NCBI RefSeq assembly: GCF_001746415.1
Contig: NZ_MEHJ01000001.1
Location: 5,648,501 to 5,712,500, forward strand
Reading direction: 5' to 3'
Source of the DNA: Streptomyces agglomeratus
GTDB lineage: Bacteria > Actinomycetota > Actinomycetes > Streptomycetales > Streptomycetaceae
DNA length: 64,000 bases
Shown here one piece after another: positions 42,309 through 50,555 of the stretch; the stretch's first letter is position 1; each line of letters begins with the position of its first letter. Under the pieces are notes generated by a model. That model did no database searches. It had not been told where the DNA came from and was given only the letters and a program-made list of their open reading frames with translations. The position numbers were made by a program, and so were the translations under genes.

Positions 42309-42955
42309 GCGAGCGCGCACAGGACCAGCACCGCGGCGATCGCCGCCAGATGCTCCTTGCCCGCGAGATTGCTCTTGACGCACACCTCCACCACCATCGC
42401 CACGATCACCGCACCGCCCGTCCAGTACGCCCCGAACCGCAGGCACAGACAGACGGCCAGGCCGACGACGGCCGCCGACGGCCCGGTGTCGACGACGTGC
42501 GCGTCGGAGGCGGGCAGGCCGAGCGGGCTGCCGGGGCCCAGCGCGATACCGGCGCGCGCGTACAGCGTCCCGGCGAGCGTCGCGACGTACGCGACGACCA
42601 GCGTGCGCGGCCGCCCCAGGCAGATCTCCGCGATGCCGAAGACCAGCAACACCTGTGCGAGCGCGCCCCAGACCGGCAGGTCGAGCGCGGGCACGAACAG
42701 CGACAGCGGGGTGCGCAGCAACGCGAGCCACAGCGGGTCCTCGGCGCGTACGAAACCGATGTCGTGGACCGGGCCGTAGCCCCAGGTCTGGTGCTGTAGG
42801 GCCTGGAAGAGCGCCGTGAGGCCGACCGCCGCGAGCGTCAGCGGGACGGCCCGCCACCGGCGGGTGACGAGCGCGCTCCGTACGCCGGCGTACATCGGAC
42901 CCCACTCGCGGCGCGTGAACGCGCGCACCGGCGGAGGGGCGGCGAGCGTCGTCAC
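42248..42955 (-). CDS. rhomboid-like membrane protein
   Basis: The product has 235 residues with about six helices. VVDTGPSAAVVGL resembles the GxS active-site segment of rhomboid proteases, and KEHLAAIAAVL could supply the second-site His, but the glycines around both are reduced, so activity is uncertain. The GTG overlaps the preceding lysyltransferase-like TGA (GTGA), so the two proteins are made together and may work together. The 3' end overlaps the convergent HIHH-protein gene by 61 nt. Confidence 0.75.
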   Translation of the reverse strand: MTTLAAPPPVRAFTRREWGPMYAGVRSALVTRRWRAVPLTLAAVGLTALFQALQHQTWGYGPVHDIGFVRAEDPLWLALLRTPLSLFVPALDLPVWGALAQVLLVFGIAEICLGRPRTLVVAYVATLAGTLYARAGIALGPGSPLGLPASDAHVVDTGPSAAVVGLAVCLCLRFGAYWTGGAVIVAMVVEVCVKSNLAGKEHLAAIAAVLVLCALAHFLPDTGARSGVGVPPIQS

Positions 42956-44766
42956 CGTCTCGTCTCCAGGTGCTTGCGGTGCATCCACCGGGGCAGGCCG
43001 GGCGCTTCGAGGAAGCCCTCCGCGCGGGCCGACGCGAGGCCGATGCGCAGCAGGTCGGAACTCTTCTCGAAGAGCATGAAACGGGGCTCCCAGATCGGCC
43101 GGTACTTGGCGTTCGCGCGATACAGCGACTCGATCTGCCACCAGCGCGAGAAGAAGCTGAGCAGTGACCGCCACATCCTCAGAACCGGCCCCGCGCCGAG
43201 CTTCGAGCCGCGTTCGAAGACGGACCTGAACATGGCGAAGTTCAGCGAGACCTGTGTGATCCCGATCTCCCCGGCCGACTGGAGCAGCTCGATGACCATG
43301 AACTCCATCAGGCCGTTCTCGGAGTCCCGGTCACGACGCATCAGATCGAGGGAGAGCCCGTGCGGCCCCCACGGCACGAAGCTCAGTACGGCCCTGAGCT
43401 CCCCTTCCGCGTCGGTGCATTCGAGCATGACGCACTGCCCGTCCGCCGGGTCGCCCAGGCGTCCGAGGGCCATCGAGAAGCCGCGCTCGGTCTCCCCGTC
43501 GCGCCAGTCGTCGGCCCTGCGCAGCAATTCGGCCATCTCGTCGTCGGGGATCTCTTGGTGGCGGCGGACGCGGACGGTGTAGCCGGCCCGCTTCACCCGG
43601 TTGTACGCCTGGCGCACGGTGCGCATCGCGCGCCCCTCCAGTGTGAACTCGGCGATCTCGACGATCGCCTCGTCGCCCAGCTCCAGCGCGTCCAGGCCGT
43701 GCCGGGCGTAGACGGTGCCGCCCTCCTCGCTCGCGCCCATCACGGCGGGGATCCAGCCGTGCTCACGTGCCTCGGCCAGCCACGGCTCGATCGCGCCCGG
43801 CCATGCCTCGGGGTCGCCGATCGGGTCGCCGGAGGCGAGCGACACGCCGCCGACGACCCGGTAGGTGACGGCCGCCTTGCCGGTGGGGGACCAGACGGCG
43901 CTCTTCTCGCGGCGCAGCGCGAAGTAGCCGAGGGAGTCGCGCTCGCCGAACCTGTCGAGCAGGGCGCGGAGTTTCGCCTCGTCCTCCTCGGTGATCGGGT
44001 CGACGGTCCTGCGGGAGCGGAAGGCGGCGTATAGGACGGCCAGGAGCAGCAGCGTGCTCATGACGTTGATGGTGACGTTGACCCAGCCCGGTGTGGTGAT
44101 GCCCTGGAGGCGGACGTCGTCGGGGGCCAGCGACACCAGCCGCATCACGCCGTAGTGCCAGCGGTCCAGGAACGAGGACCGGTCGTCGTCGGGCGCGGTG
44201 TTGCTGACCGTGACGAGGAGCGCGGCGATCAGGGAGGTCACCAGCAGACCGCCGAGGGCCACCACGGCGGCCAGGGCGGGATTCGAGCGGTCGCCCTTGG
44301 CGTAGAACTCGCGCCGGCCGATCAGCAGGGCCGCGACGAAAGCCGCGGTCAGGATCAGGGAGACCCAGTTCTGCCAGTACTGGCGTACTTCGGGGAAGAC
44401 CATCGCGAGAGCGAAGAGCAGCAGGAACAGCCCGCCGAGTACGAAGTTGAGAATCCAGGCGGCGCGCTTGCGGCGGCGCATGGTGATGGCGAGGAAGAGC
44501 GTGAAGGCACCGGAGGCGAAGCCCGCCGTCAGCAGGTAGGGCGTGAAGTAGTCGTCGGTGTTGTGGCGTCGCAGATCCTGGCCGAGTGAAACCCAGACGG
44601 CGCTCAGGAAGTTGATGAACGTGACGATCCGCAGGTACCAGACCGCGAAGGCCGCGGCGCGGCGCGAGCGGGGGGTGCCGCGCCCGTTCGCCGGATTCGC
44701 CGGGCCCGTCTGACTCGTCCGGCTCGTTCGGGTCGTTCCTTCGGTGGCCAAGCGGACTTCTCCCAT
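42952..44766 (-). CDS. MprF/LPG-synthase-like phosphatidylglycerol lysyltransferase (DUF2156)
   Basis: The product has 604 residues. About seven transmembrane helices (residues about 40-290) precede a cytoplasmic DUF2156 double-GNAT domain. The pattern SEEGGTVYARHGLDALELGDEAIVE, LEGRAMRTVRQAYNRVKRAGY, then FVPWGPHGLSLDLMRRD and GLMEFMVIELL is typical of MprF C-terminal domains, which move an aminoacyl group from tRNA to phosphatidylglycerol. That would lower surface negative charge and raise resistance to cationic peptides. The ATG at 44766 has no good Shine-Dalgarno. A TTG five codons in, with GGGAG upstream, is an alternative. No tRNA-synthetase fusion is present. Confidence 0.87.
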   Translation of the reverse strand: MGEVRLATEGTTRTSRTSQTGPANPANGRGTPRSRRAAAFAVWYLRIVTFINFLSAVWVSLGQDLRRHNTDDYFTPYLLTAGFASGAFTLFLAITMRRRKRAAWILNFVLGGLFLLLFALAMVFPEVRQYWQNWVSLILTAAFVAALLIGRREFYAKGDRSNPALAAVVALGGLLVTSLIAALLVTVSNTAPDDDRSSFLDRWHYGVMRLVSLAPDDVRLQGITTPGWVNVTINVMSTLLLLAVLYAAFRSRRTVDPITEEDEAKLRALLDRFGERDSLGYFALRREKSAVWSPTGKAAVTYRVVGGVSLASGDPIGDPEAWPGAIEPWLAEAREHGWIPAVMGASEEGGTVYARHGLDALELGDEAIVEIAEFTLEGRAMRTVRQAYNRVKRAGYTVRVRRHQEIPDDEMAELLRRADDWRDGETERGFSMALGRLGDPADGQCVMLECTDAEGELRAVLSFVPWGPHGLSLDLMRRDRDSENGLMEFMVIELLQSAGEIGITQVSLNFAMFRSVFERGSKLGAGPVLRMWRSLLSFFSRWWQIESLYRANAKYRPIWEPRFMLFEKSSDLLRIGLASARAEGFLEAPGLPRWMHRKHLETRR

Positions 44767-44804
44767 GAAACGCGATGATATGAGGCATCGCTGTACGGGT
44801 CGTG

Positions 44805-44840
44805 CGCGTGTGCGGCCGGTGGTCGCCGGCCGCACACGCG
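44805..44840. terminator. hairpin terminator after cobT
   Basis: A perfect 15-bp stem (44805-44819 with 44826-44840) and a 6-nt loop begins one base past the cobT stop codon and separates it from the lysyltransferase-like gene. Confidence 0.9.
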
Positions 44841-44841
44841 G

Positions 44842-45972
44842 TCAGTCCGTATCGCTTTCGCTCTCGGCGGCCGTGACTCCGGCCGTTTCCGCTTCCTCGT
44901 TCTCCGCCGCCGCGGCGCCCTGGTCCGACGGCCGCTCGGGCAGCTCCGCCGCGAGTGCGGCGGCAGCCTGTACGAGGGGAAGCGCGAGCAGTGCCCCGGT
45001 TCCTTCCCCCACAGTGACGCCCTGGTCGAGCAGAGGGTTGAGCGCCATCCGGTCCAGCGCCTTGGCCTGGCCCGGCTCGCCGCTCACCTGACCCGCGAGC
45101 CACCAGTCCGGCGCCCGGAAAGCCGCGCGCTGGCCCACCAGGGCGCAGGCGGCGGACACCACGCCGTCGAGGATCACCGGCGTACGCCGCACAGCGCACT
45201 GGAGGAGGAAACCGGTCGTCGCGGCGAGGTCGGCGCCGCCGACGGTCGCCAGCAGCTCCAGCTGGTCACCGAGGACGGGCCGGGCCCGGCGCAGCGCGTC
45301 GCGGATGGCGGCGCACTTGCGCATCCACGCCAGGTCGTCGATGTGCTCGCCGCCGCGGCCGGTGACCACCGAGGCGTCCGTGCCGCACAGGGCGGCGATC
45401 AGGGTGGCGGCGGCGGTGGTGCCGCCGACGCTCAGATCGCCGAGCACGACGAGATCGGTGCCGGAGTCGGCTTCCTCGTCCGCGATCGCCATGCCGAGGC
45501 GTACGGCCTGCTCCGCCTCTTCCAGGGTGAGCGCGTCCTCGACGTCGATGCGCCCGGAACCGCGCCGGACACGGTGGCGTACGACCTCCTCCGGCAGCAG
45601 CGCCGGATCGCAGTCCAGTCCGGCGTCGACGATCCGTACGGTCGCGCCCGTACGGCGGGCGAGCACGGCGGCGGGGCTCCCGCCGTCCAGCACCGCGCGC
45701 ACGAGCCGGTGGGCGCCGCCGGCGGGCCGGGCGGAGACCCCCAGCTCCGCCACCCCGTGGTCACCGGCGAAGAGGACCACGCGGGGCCGCTCGATGGGCC
45801 TGACCCGTACGGACGCCTGGGCGGCCGACAGCCACTCGCCCAGCTCGTCGAGCCGGCCGAGCGCGCCGGGCGGCACGATCAGCCGCTCCCGGCGCTCTTC
45901 GGCGTCGCGCCGGACGCCGCCGTCGGGGCGTTCGATCAGGTCGGAGAAGTCGTCGAGGTTAAGCGAGCTCAT
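44842..45972 (-). CDS. cobT: nicotinate-nucleotide-dimethylbenzimidazole phosphoribosyltransferase
   Basis: CobT activates the lower base of cobalamin by making alpha-ribazole phosphate. The product has 376 residues. LIVPPGALGRLDELGEWLSAAQ, VVLFAGDHGVAELGVSA, VLGDLSVGGTTAAATL and the C-terminal GVTVGEGTGALLALPLV, with the catalytic Glu, identify the family. An acidic Ala/Glu tail of about 30 residues is extra. The first 15 residues (SSLNLDDFSDLIERPDG) are typical of actinobacterial forms. cobU lies 62 nt upstream on the same strand. Confidence 0.95.
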   Translation of the reverse strand: MSSLNLDDFSDLIERPDGGVRRDAEERRERLIVPPGALGRLDELGEWLSAAQASVRVRPIERPRVVLFAGDHGVAELGVSARPAGGAHRLVRAVLDGGSPAAVLARRTGATVRIVDAGLDCDPALLPEEVVRHRVRRGSGRIDVEDALTLEEAEQAVRLGMAIADEEADSGTDLVVLGDLSVGGTTAAATLIAALCGTDASVVTGRGGEHIDDLAWMRKCAAIRDALRRARPVLGDQLELLATVGGADLAATTGFLLQCAVRRTPVILDGVVSAACALVGQRAAFRAPDWWLAGQVSGEPGQAKALDRMALNPLLDQGVTVGEGTGALLALPLVQAAAALAAELPERPSDQGAAAAENEEAETAGVTAAESESDTD

Positions 45973-46034
45973 TCGCCGAACAGTACCGGGCCGCCTGCTG
46001 ACGCACCGTCAGGGGCAATGGGCTCGCGCCCCGC

Positions 46035-47234
46035 TCAGCCGCGCAGCACCACCGCCTGCCCGGCCACCACCAGCAGCACCTGCTCGCACTCCCCGGCGAA
46101 CGCCGCGTTCAGGCGGCCCAGTTCGTCCCGGAAGCGGCGGCCGCTCGCCGTGGCCGGCACGACGCCCGAGCCGACCTCGTTGCTCACCGCGACCACCGTG
46201 CGCCGCGTCCCGCGCACCGCCTCCACCAGCTCCGCCACGCGCTCCGTCAGTGCCGTCTGCCCGTCCGCCGCCCACTTCGCGTCGTCCCACGCCCCGACCC
46301 TGTCCATCGCGTCGGTCAGCCACAGCGCCAGGCAGTCGATCAGCAGCGGCGGCCCGTCCGCCGCCAGCAGCGGAGCCAGCTCGCACGTCTCCTCCGTGCG
46401 CCAGGCGCCCGGCCGGCGCTCCCGGTGCAGGCCCACCCGCTCCGCCCACTCCCCGTCGCCCTCCCGGGTGCCGCCGGTGGCGACGTACACCACCTCCGGG
46501 AACGTCTCCAGGCGCCGCTCCGCCTCCAGCGACTTGCCCGACCGCGCCCCGCCCAGCACCAGCGTCCGCCGGGGGACGTCGGGCACCGCGTGGTACTCGC
46601 CGACGATCACGGTCGTCCCGTCCGGCACGGCCCGCGCGCCCGCCGCCGCGAGCCGGCGCTCCAGCTCGGCACCCGGTGGCACGTCGTGATCGAGGTGTAC
46701 GGCGATGACGTCCGTGGCCGCGCCGACGGCTCCCGCCGCCCGCAGCCGGGCCAGCGCGTCCGGGCGGCCCGTGACGTCGGCGACGACCATGTCGTACGTA
46801 CGGCCGTCCGTCGTCCCGCCGGCCGGTCCGCCGCCCGGCGGCAGGTACAGCAGCAGCTCGCCGTCCGGCGCGGTCACCTCGTACCCCGTGCCGGGCGAGT
46901 CCATCGGGACGGCGCGCACCCGGTGCCCGCTGATCAGCGTCAGCTCCCGCCCGTCCGGCACCCGGCCCGCCGCCGGAAGCCCGGGGGGCAGTTCCACCGG
47001 CGGCCCGTCGTGCGGGTGCGTCAGCAGCACCTGCCGTACGCCGGTGAGCGAGTGTCCGGCGCGGGCGGCGGCCAGCGCGGCCCCCGGCGTCAGATCGAGC
47101 AGCAGGGCGCCGTCCACGAGCAGCGCGGTCGCCGCCCGGGCGAGCGGGCCGCGGGCGGTGGCGCACGAGGCGCAGGGGCAGTCGGGGCGGGGCAGGCCGT
47201 CCGGGGCCCCGGTGCCGAGGAGAGTCAGTTCCAC
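46035..47234 (-). CDS. cobU: adenosylcobinamide kinase/guanylyltransferase fused to an N-terminal PhnP/PqqB-like domain
   Basis: The product has 399 residues. The C-terminal 175 residues are CobU: P-loop LVLGGARSGKS (about 226-236), VYVATGGTREGDGEWAERVGLHRERR with the nucleotide-accepting His, LLIDCLALWLTD and VVAVSNEVGSGVVP. It phosphorylates and guanylylates adenosylcobinamide. The N-terminal 215 residues begin ELTLLGTGAPDGLPRPDCPCASC, the Cys-rich opening of the PhnP/PqqB metallo-beta-lactamase group, but the metal motif reads LTHPHDG instead of HxHxDH and is probably inactive. The GTG at 47234 follows GGAGG by 8 nt. Confidence 0.93.
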   Translation of the reverse strand: MELTLLGTGAPDGLPRPDCPCASCATARGPLARAATALLVDGALLLDLTPGAALAAARAGHSLTGVRQVLLTHPHDGPPVELPPGLPAAGRVPDGRELTLISGHRVRAVPMDSPGTGYEVTAPDGELLLYLPPGGGPAGGTTDGRTYDMVVADVTGRPDALARLRAAGAVGAATDVIAVHLDHDVPPGAELERRLAAAGARAVPDGTTVIVGEYHAVPDVPRRTLVLGGARSGKSLEAERRLETFPEVVYVATGGTREGDGEWAERVGLHRERRPGAWRTEETCELAPLLAADGPPLLIDCLALWLTDAMDRVGAWDDAKWAADGQTALTERVAELVEAVRGTRRTVVAVSNEVGSGVVPATASGRRFRDELGRLNAAFAGECEQVLLVVAGQAVVLRG

Positions 47235-47333
47235 GAGGAGATCCTCCCGCGTACCCGCTGGTGGTGCGCGCCCGGCTACTCTGCGGGGCAGGCTGTGCTG
47301 GACAAAAGCACGGGTGGGACCCGGGAGGCGAAC

Positions 47334-47543
47334 ATGGCGTGGACGTGGCGGTTCGAGAAGGCCGACGGTACGGAGGTCCAGCCGGCGGTGGTGCCGGAGG
47401 AGTTCACCACGCAGGGCGACGCGGAATCGTGGATCGGCGAGATCTGGAAGGACCTGGTCGAGGGCGGCGCCGACCAGGTGGTGCTGTTCGACGACGGCAC
47501 GAAGATCTACGGCCCGATGAGCCTGCACGCGGAAGGGGCCTGA
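47334..47543 (+). CDS. small acidic conserved-type protein
   Basis: The product has 69 residues (MAWTWRFEKADGTEVQP...), compact and Trp-rich with no signal or membrane segment. GGGAGG is well spaced from the ATG, and a terminator hairpin follows, so it is a monocistronic gene divergent from cobU across 99 nt. I recognise no domain. Confidence 0.82.
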   Translation: MAWTWRFEKADGTEVQPAVVPEEFTTQGDAESWIGEIWKDLVEGGADQVVLFDDGTKIYGPMSLHAEGA

Positions 47544-47560
47544 CGGCCTGAAGGCGCGAC

Positions 47561-47601
47561 CCGGCCGCCGGACGCTCCCCGTCGAGCCGTCCGGCGGCCG
47601 G
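47561..47601. terminator. hairpin terminator
   Basis: A perfect 14-bp stem (47561-47574 with 47588-47601) lies between the small-protein stop and the convergent protease gene. Confidence 0.8.
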
Positions 47602-47702
47602 TGCCGGCAACCCCGCCCAGGGCAAGCCGCCGGGAGGCGGCCGAGGACACCGGCACCTCCGGCGTCCGATCACGACCGCCGGCGCGCGGCGGTCCCCGCG
47701 GC

Positions 47703-48818
47703 CTACAGCTCGCCGAGCGTCACCTCCGCCGTGCGGCGTTCGTCGCCGCGCAGGTAGGCCACCCGCACCCGGTCGCCCGGCTTGTGTTCGGCCAGGGCCT
47801 CCGACAGCGAGGTGATCGTCGTGATCTCCGCGTCGTCGAGCGCGGTGATGATGTCGCCGGCCCGCAGCCCGGCCCGTGCCGCGGCGCCGTTCTCCTCCGC
47901 CGATACGACGGCCACGCCCGACGGCTCGAAGTCGTCGTCCACGACCGTACGGGCCGTGATGTCCAGCGCGGCCCGCCCCGAGTCGGTGACCCTGCCGTCC
48001 CTGACGATCTGGTCGGCGATCGTCCGTACCGCGGAGGACGGGATCGCGAAGCCGATGCCGGCCGCCGGGCCGCCGCCCATCTGTGGATCGGTGGCCGCCA
48101 GCGTCGGGATGCCGATGACCTCGCTGTCGAGGTTGACCAGGGCGCCGCCGCTGTTGCCCGGATTGATCGCGGCGGAGGTCTGCACCATGTTCGCGAGGGT
48201 CACACCCGTACCGCCGTCCGAACGCCCCGTGCTCACGGTCCTGCCGACCGCCGACACGATGCCCTGCGTGACACTGCTGGACAGGCCCAGCGGGCTGCCC
48301 ATCGCGAGGACGATCCGCCCCACCTCGACCCGGGACGAGTCCGCGAACCTCGCGGGCCGCAGCCCGTCGGGGACCCTGTCCAGCTTGATGACGGCGAGGT
48401 CCTGCTCCGGGTACGCGGCGACGAGCCGCGCGCCCAGCGCGGCTCCGCCCGTGGCGGCCGTGACCTTGAAGTCCCGCTCCCGGGCCACCACGTGGGCGTT
48501 GGTGACGACATGACCCCGGTCGTCGTAGACGATGCCCGAGCCGAGGCTGCTGGACGCGTCGATCTGGACGACCGACGGCAGTACGTTGCGGATCACCCGC
48601 TGGTAATCGCTCTCCAGGTCCTGTCGCGCCACGGGCGCCCCCGCCTCCGCGGTGGCCTTCGGTGCGGCGGAGACCCCGCCGGAGCCGGAACAGCCGCTCA
48701 GCGTGAGCAGCACGGCCCCGCAGACGGCGGTGGTCAGGGCGACCGGAAGCCGGCGACGCGCACGGCCGGAAAGCACACGGCTGGAAAGCACACGACCGTG
48801 GTTACGTGATCCGTCCAT
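47703..48818 (-). CDS. HtrA/DegP-like trypsin-PDZ lipoprotein protease
   Basis: The product has 371 residues. An Arg-rich start and a hydrophobic run end in LTLSGC (lipobox Cys43), so it is probably a lipoprotein on the outer membrane face. The trypsin-like domain (about 75-265) has His109 (VTNAHVV), Asp140 (EQDLAVIKL) and Ser223 (GNSGGAL). One PDZ domain (about 275-370; VSAEENGAAARAGLRAGDIITALDD) closes it. Such proteases act in envelope quality control. Nearby PspA and NarL-type genes fit an envelope-stress neighbourhood. The Shine-Dalgarno AAAGGG is 11 nt from the ATG. Confidence 0.94.
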   Translation of the reverse strand: MDGSRNHGRVLSSRVLSGRARRRLPVALTTAVCGAVLLTLSGCSGSGGVSAAPKATAEAGAPVARQDLESDYQRVIRNVLPSVVQIDASSSLGSGIVYDDRGHVVTNAHVVARERDFKVTAATGGAALGARLVAAYPEQDLAVIKLDRVPDGLRPARFADSSRVEVGRIVLAMGSPLGLSSSVTQGIVSAVGRTVSTGRSDGGTGVTLANMVQTSAAINPGNSGGALVNLDSEVIGIPTLAATDPQMGGGPAAGIGFAIPSSAVRTIADQIVRDGRVTDSGRAALDITARTVVDDDFEPSGVAVVSAEENGAAARAGLRAGDIITALDDAEITTITSLSEALAEHKPGDRVRVAYLRGDERRTAEVTLGEL

Positions 48819-48902
48819 GCCTGGAGTGTCCCTTTCGAGGGAATCCAGGGCCCGTGGAGCACGTCCATCGGAGCGGCGTCCGGGGCCGGCGGCAGACCGC
48901 GA

Positions 48903-49721
48903 TCAGCCCCGTACGCCGCACAGGTGCAGCAGCGCCGCGACCCCGCGGTAGGGGTCGGTCCGCCCCGCGCGTTCCTCCAGGGCCACGATCCGCTCCAGCT
49001 CCTCGGCCGGCAGCCGCGACGCGTCGTTGGCCTCGCCCTCGACGGTGTCGGTGAAGACACGCACGCCGTACCAGGCGTGCAGCGGAGCGGCGATCCCCGC
49101 GAGGGTCGACCTCAGGGCGTCGAGCCGGTCGGCCCGCACCCGCAGGCCCAGCCGGCTGGTGTACGCGTCCGAGTCGAACGCGGCCAGCGCCCCGGCCCAG
49201 TCCCCGGACAGCCCCGGCCGCATGGCGAGCGCGTCAGCGTTCCGTACGAGCAGCGACAGCAGCCCGCCGGGCGCCAGCATCCTGCCGAGGCCCGCCACCA
49301 TGGCGTCGGGCTCCTCGACGTACATCAGCACCCCGTGGCACAGCACCACGTCGAAGCTGCCCGGCAGGAAGTGCACCCCGGTCTCCAGGCCGTCGCCCTC
49401 GACCAGGCACATCCGTTCGCGGATGCCTTCCGGCTCGCCCGCGAGCGCCTCGCGCGCCGCGACCAGCATGTCGGGGTCGGACTCCAGACCGGTCACCTTG
49501 TGCCCGGCCCGCGCCAGGCGCAGGGCCTGCGTGCCCTGGCCCATCCCGACGTCCAGCACGGCGAGCCGGCGGCCCACCGGGAAGCGCGCGGATATCTGCT
49601 CCTCCAGCTGGCGGGCGACCAGTTCCTGGCGGACGGTGTCACGCAAAGTGCCGACACCCTTCAGCCAGTCGGCCGCCGCGCCCTCGAACCGGGAGATCCC
49701 CGTGACGTCGTCCGCGCTCAG
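48903..49721 (-). CDS. class I SAM-dependent methyltransferase with probable CTG start
   Basis: The product has 272 residues. Motif I is LAVLDVGMGQGTQALRLARAGHKVTGLESD; motif II-III is SFDVVLCHGVLMYVEEPD, then LAPGGLLSLLVRN. This resembles the CmoA/UbiE-like group, but the acceptor is unknown. No ATG, GTG or TTG occurs near the expected N-terminus (LSADDVTGISRFEGAAADW). The frame opens at CTG 49721, whose sequence CTGA overlaps the stop of the DUF3043 gene. A coupled CTG start is therefore my best reading. The next upstream start, 186 nt away, would give an Arg/Ala shadow extension inside the other gene. Confidence 0.85.
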   Translation of the reverse strand: MSADDVTGISRFEGAAADWLKGVGTLRDTVRQELVARQLEEQISARFPVGRRLAVLDVGMGQGTQALRLARAGHKVTGLESDPDMLVAAREALAGEPEGIRERMCLVEGDGLETGVHFLPGSFDVVLCHGVLMYVEEPDAMVAGLGRMLAPGGLLSLLVRNADALAMRPGLSGDWAGALAAFDSDAYTSRLGLRVRADRLDALRSTLAGIAAPLHAWYGVRVFTDTVEGEANDASRLPAEELERIVALEERAGRTDPYRGVAALLHLCGVRG

Positions 49722-50317
49722 GGCCGTTCCCCGCGCTTGACCTGGGGCTTCGGCAGACGCAGGCGGCGCATCTGGAGCGTCCGCATCAGGGCGTAGGCGA
49801 CGGCGCCGCGCTTCGGCTCGTTCGGGAAGCGCTCGTTCAGCTGCTTCCTGAGCCGGAACGTCAGCCCGATCGAGTCGATGACGATCATCACGATCACACC
49901 GAGCCACAGCAGCAGCGCGATGTTCTGGATGTTGCTGATCCGGACCATGCTGAGGACGAGGATCACCACGGCCAGCGGCAGGAAGAACTCGGCCACACAG
50001 AAGCGGGAGTCGACGAAGTCGCGCACGAAGCGGCGGACGGGGCCCTTGTCGCGGGCCGGCAGGTAGCGCTCGTCTCCGCTCGCCAGTGCCTCCCGCTGCC
50101 TTGCCAGGTCCGCACGGCGGGCCTCGCGCTGACGCTTCATCGCCTCCTTGCGGTTCGACGGAGCCACCGCACCGTTGCGGCGCTGCGACTGTGCGACAGC
50201 GCGCTTCGGGGTGGGGCGGCCCTTGGGGGCCTGCGGGTCACGGGACGCTTTGGAGAGGTCCACCTGCACCTTGTCGGTGGGGGCCTTCTCTTCCTTGGAG
50301 GAACGGCTACGGAACAC
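49718..50317 (-). CDS. DUF3043 membrane protein
   Basis: The product has 199 residues. A Lys/Arg/Gln-rich N-terminal half (KGRPTPKRAVAQSQRR, NRKEAMKRQREARRADL) is followed by two transmembrane helices (about 115-160; FFLPLAVVILVLSMV, ALLLWLGVIVMIVIDSIGL) and a basic C-terminus. The family is actinobacterial and of unknown function. The GTG at 50317 begins the conserved FRSRSSKEE segment. It is translationally coupled to the downstream methyltransferase (CTGA) and divergent from pspA. Confidence 0.88.
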   Translation of the reverse strand: MFRSRSSKEEKAPTDKVQVDLSKASRDPQAPKGRPTPKRAVAQSQRRNGAVAPSNRKEAMKRQREARRADLARQREALASGDERYLPARDKGPVRRFVRDFVDSRFCVAEFFLPLAVVILVLSMVRISNIQNIALLLWLGVIVMIVIDSIGLTFRLRKQLNERFPNEPKRGAVAYALMRTLQMRRLRLPKPQVKRGERP

Positions 50318-50555
50318 AAAGCCCAAGGGTACGGGGTACGGCGCATGGACCCCAGCCCGGAGGGGAACGATCCCGCAACGGTCGGTTTCCCCGGCCTTCA
50401 CCTACTCCCTGAGCTGGAGCCCGGCGGGCCGCAGTCGTCCTGGAGGAGGAGCGCATCGGCCCGCGAACAGTGCGGTAATGGACGCAGGGCCCGTAGTGTG
50501 GGTTCAAGTGCTGGAGCTGGTTCCGTAGTCCGTCAGAAGGGGGCGCGCGAAGCCC

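Noticed and set aside
40638..47333. Cobalamin riboswitch near cobS, cobT or cobU
   Set aside because: The cob genes have short upstream gaps with no B12-box-like sequence or long structured leader that I could find.
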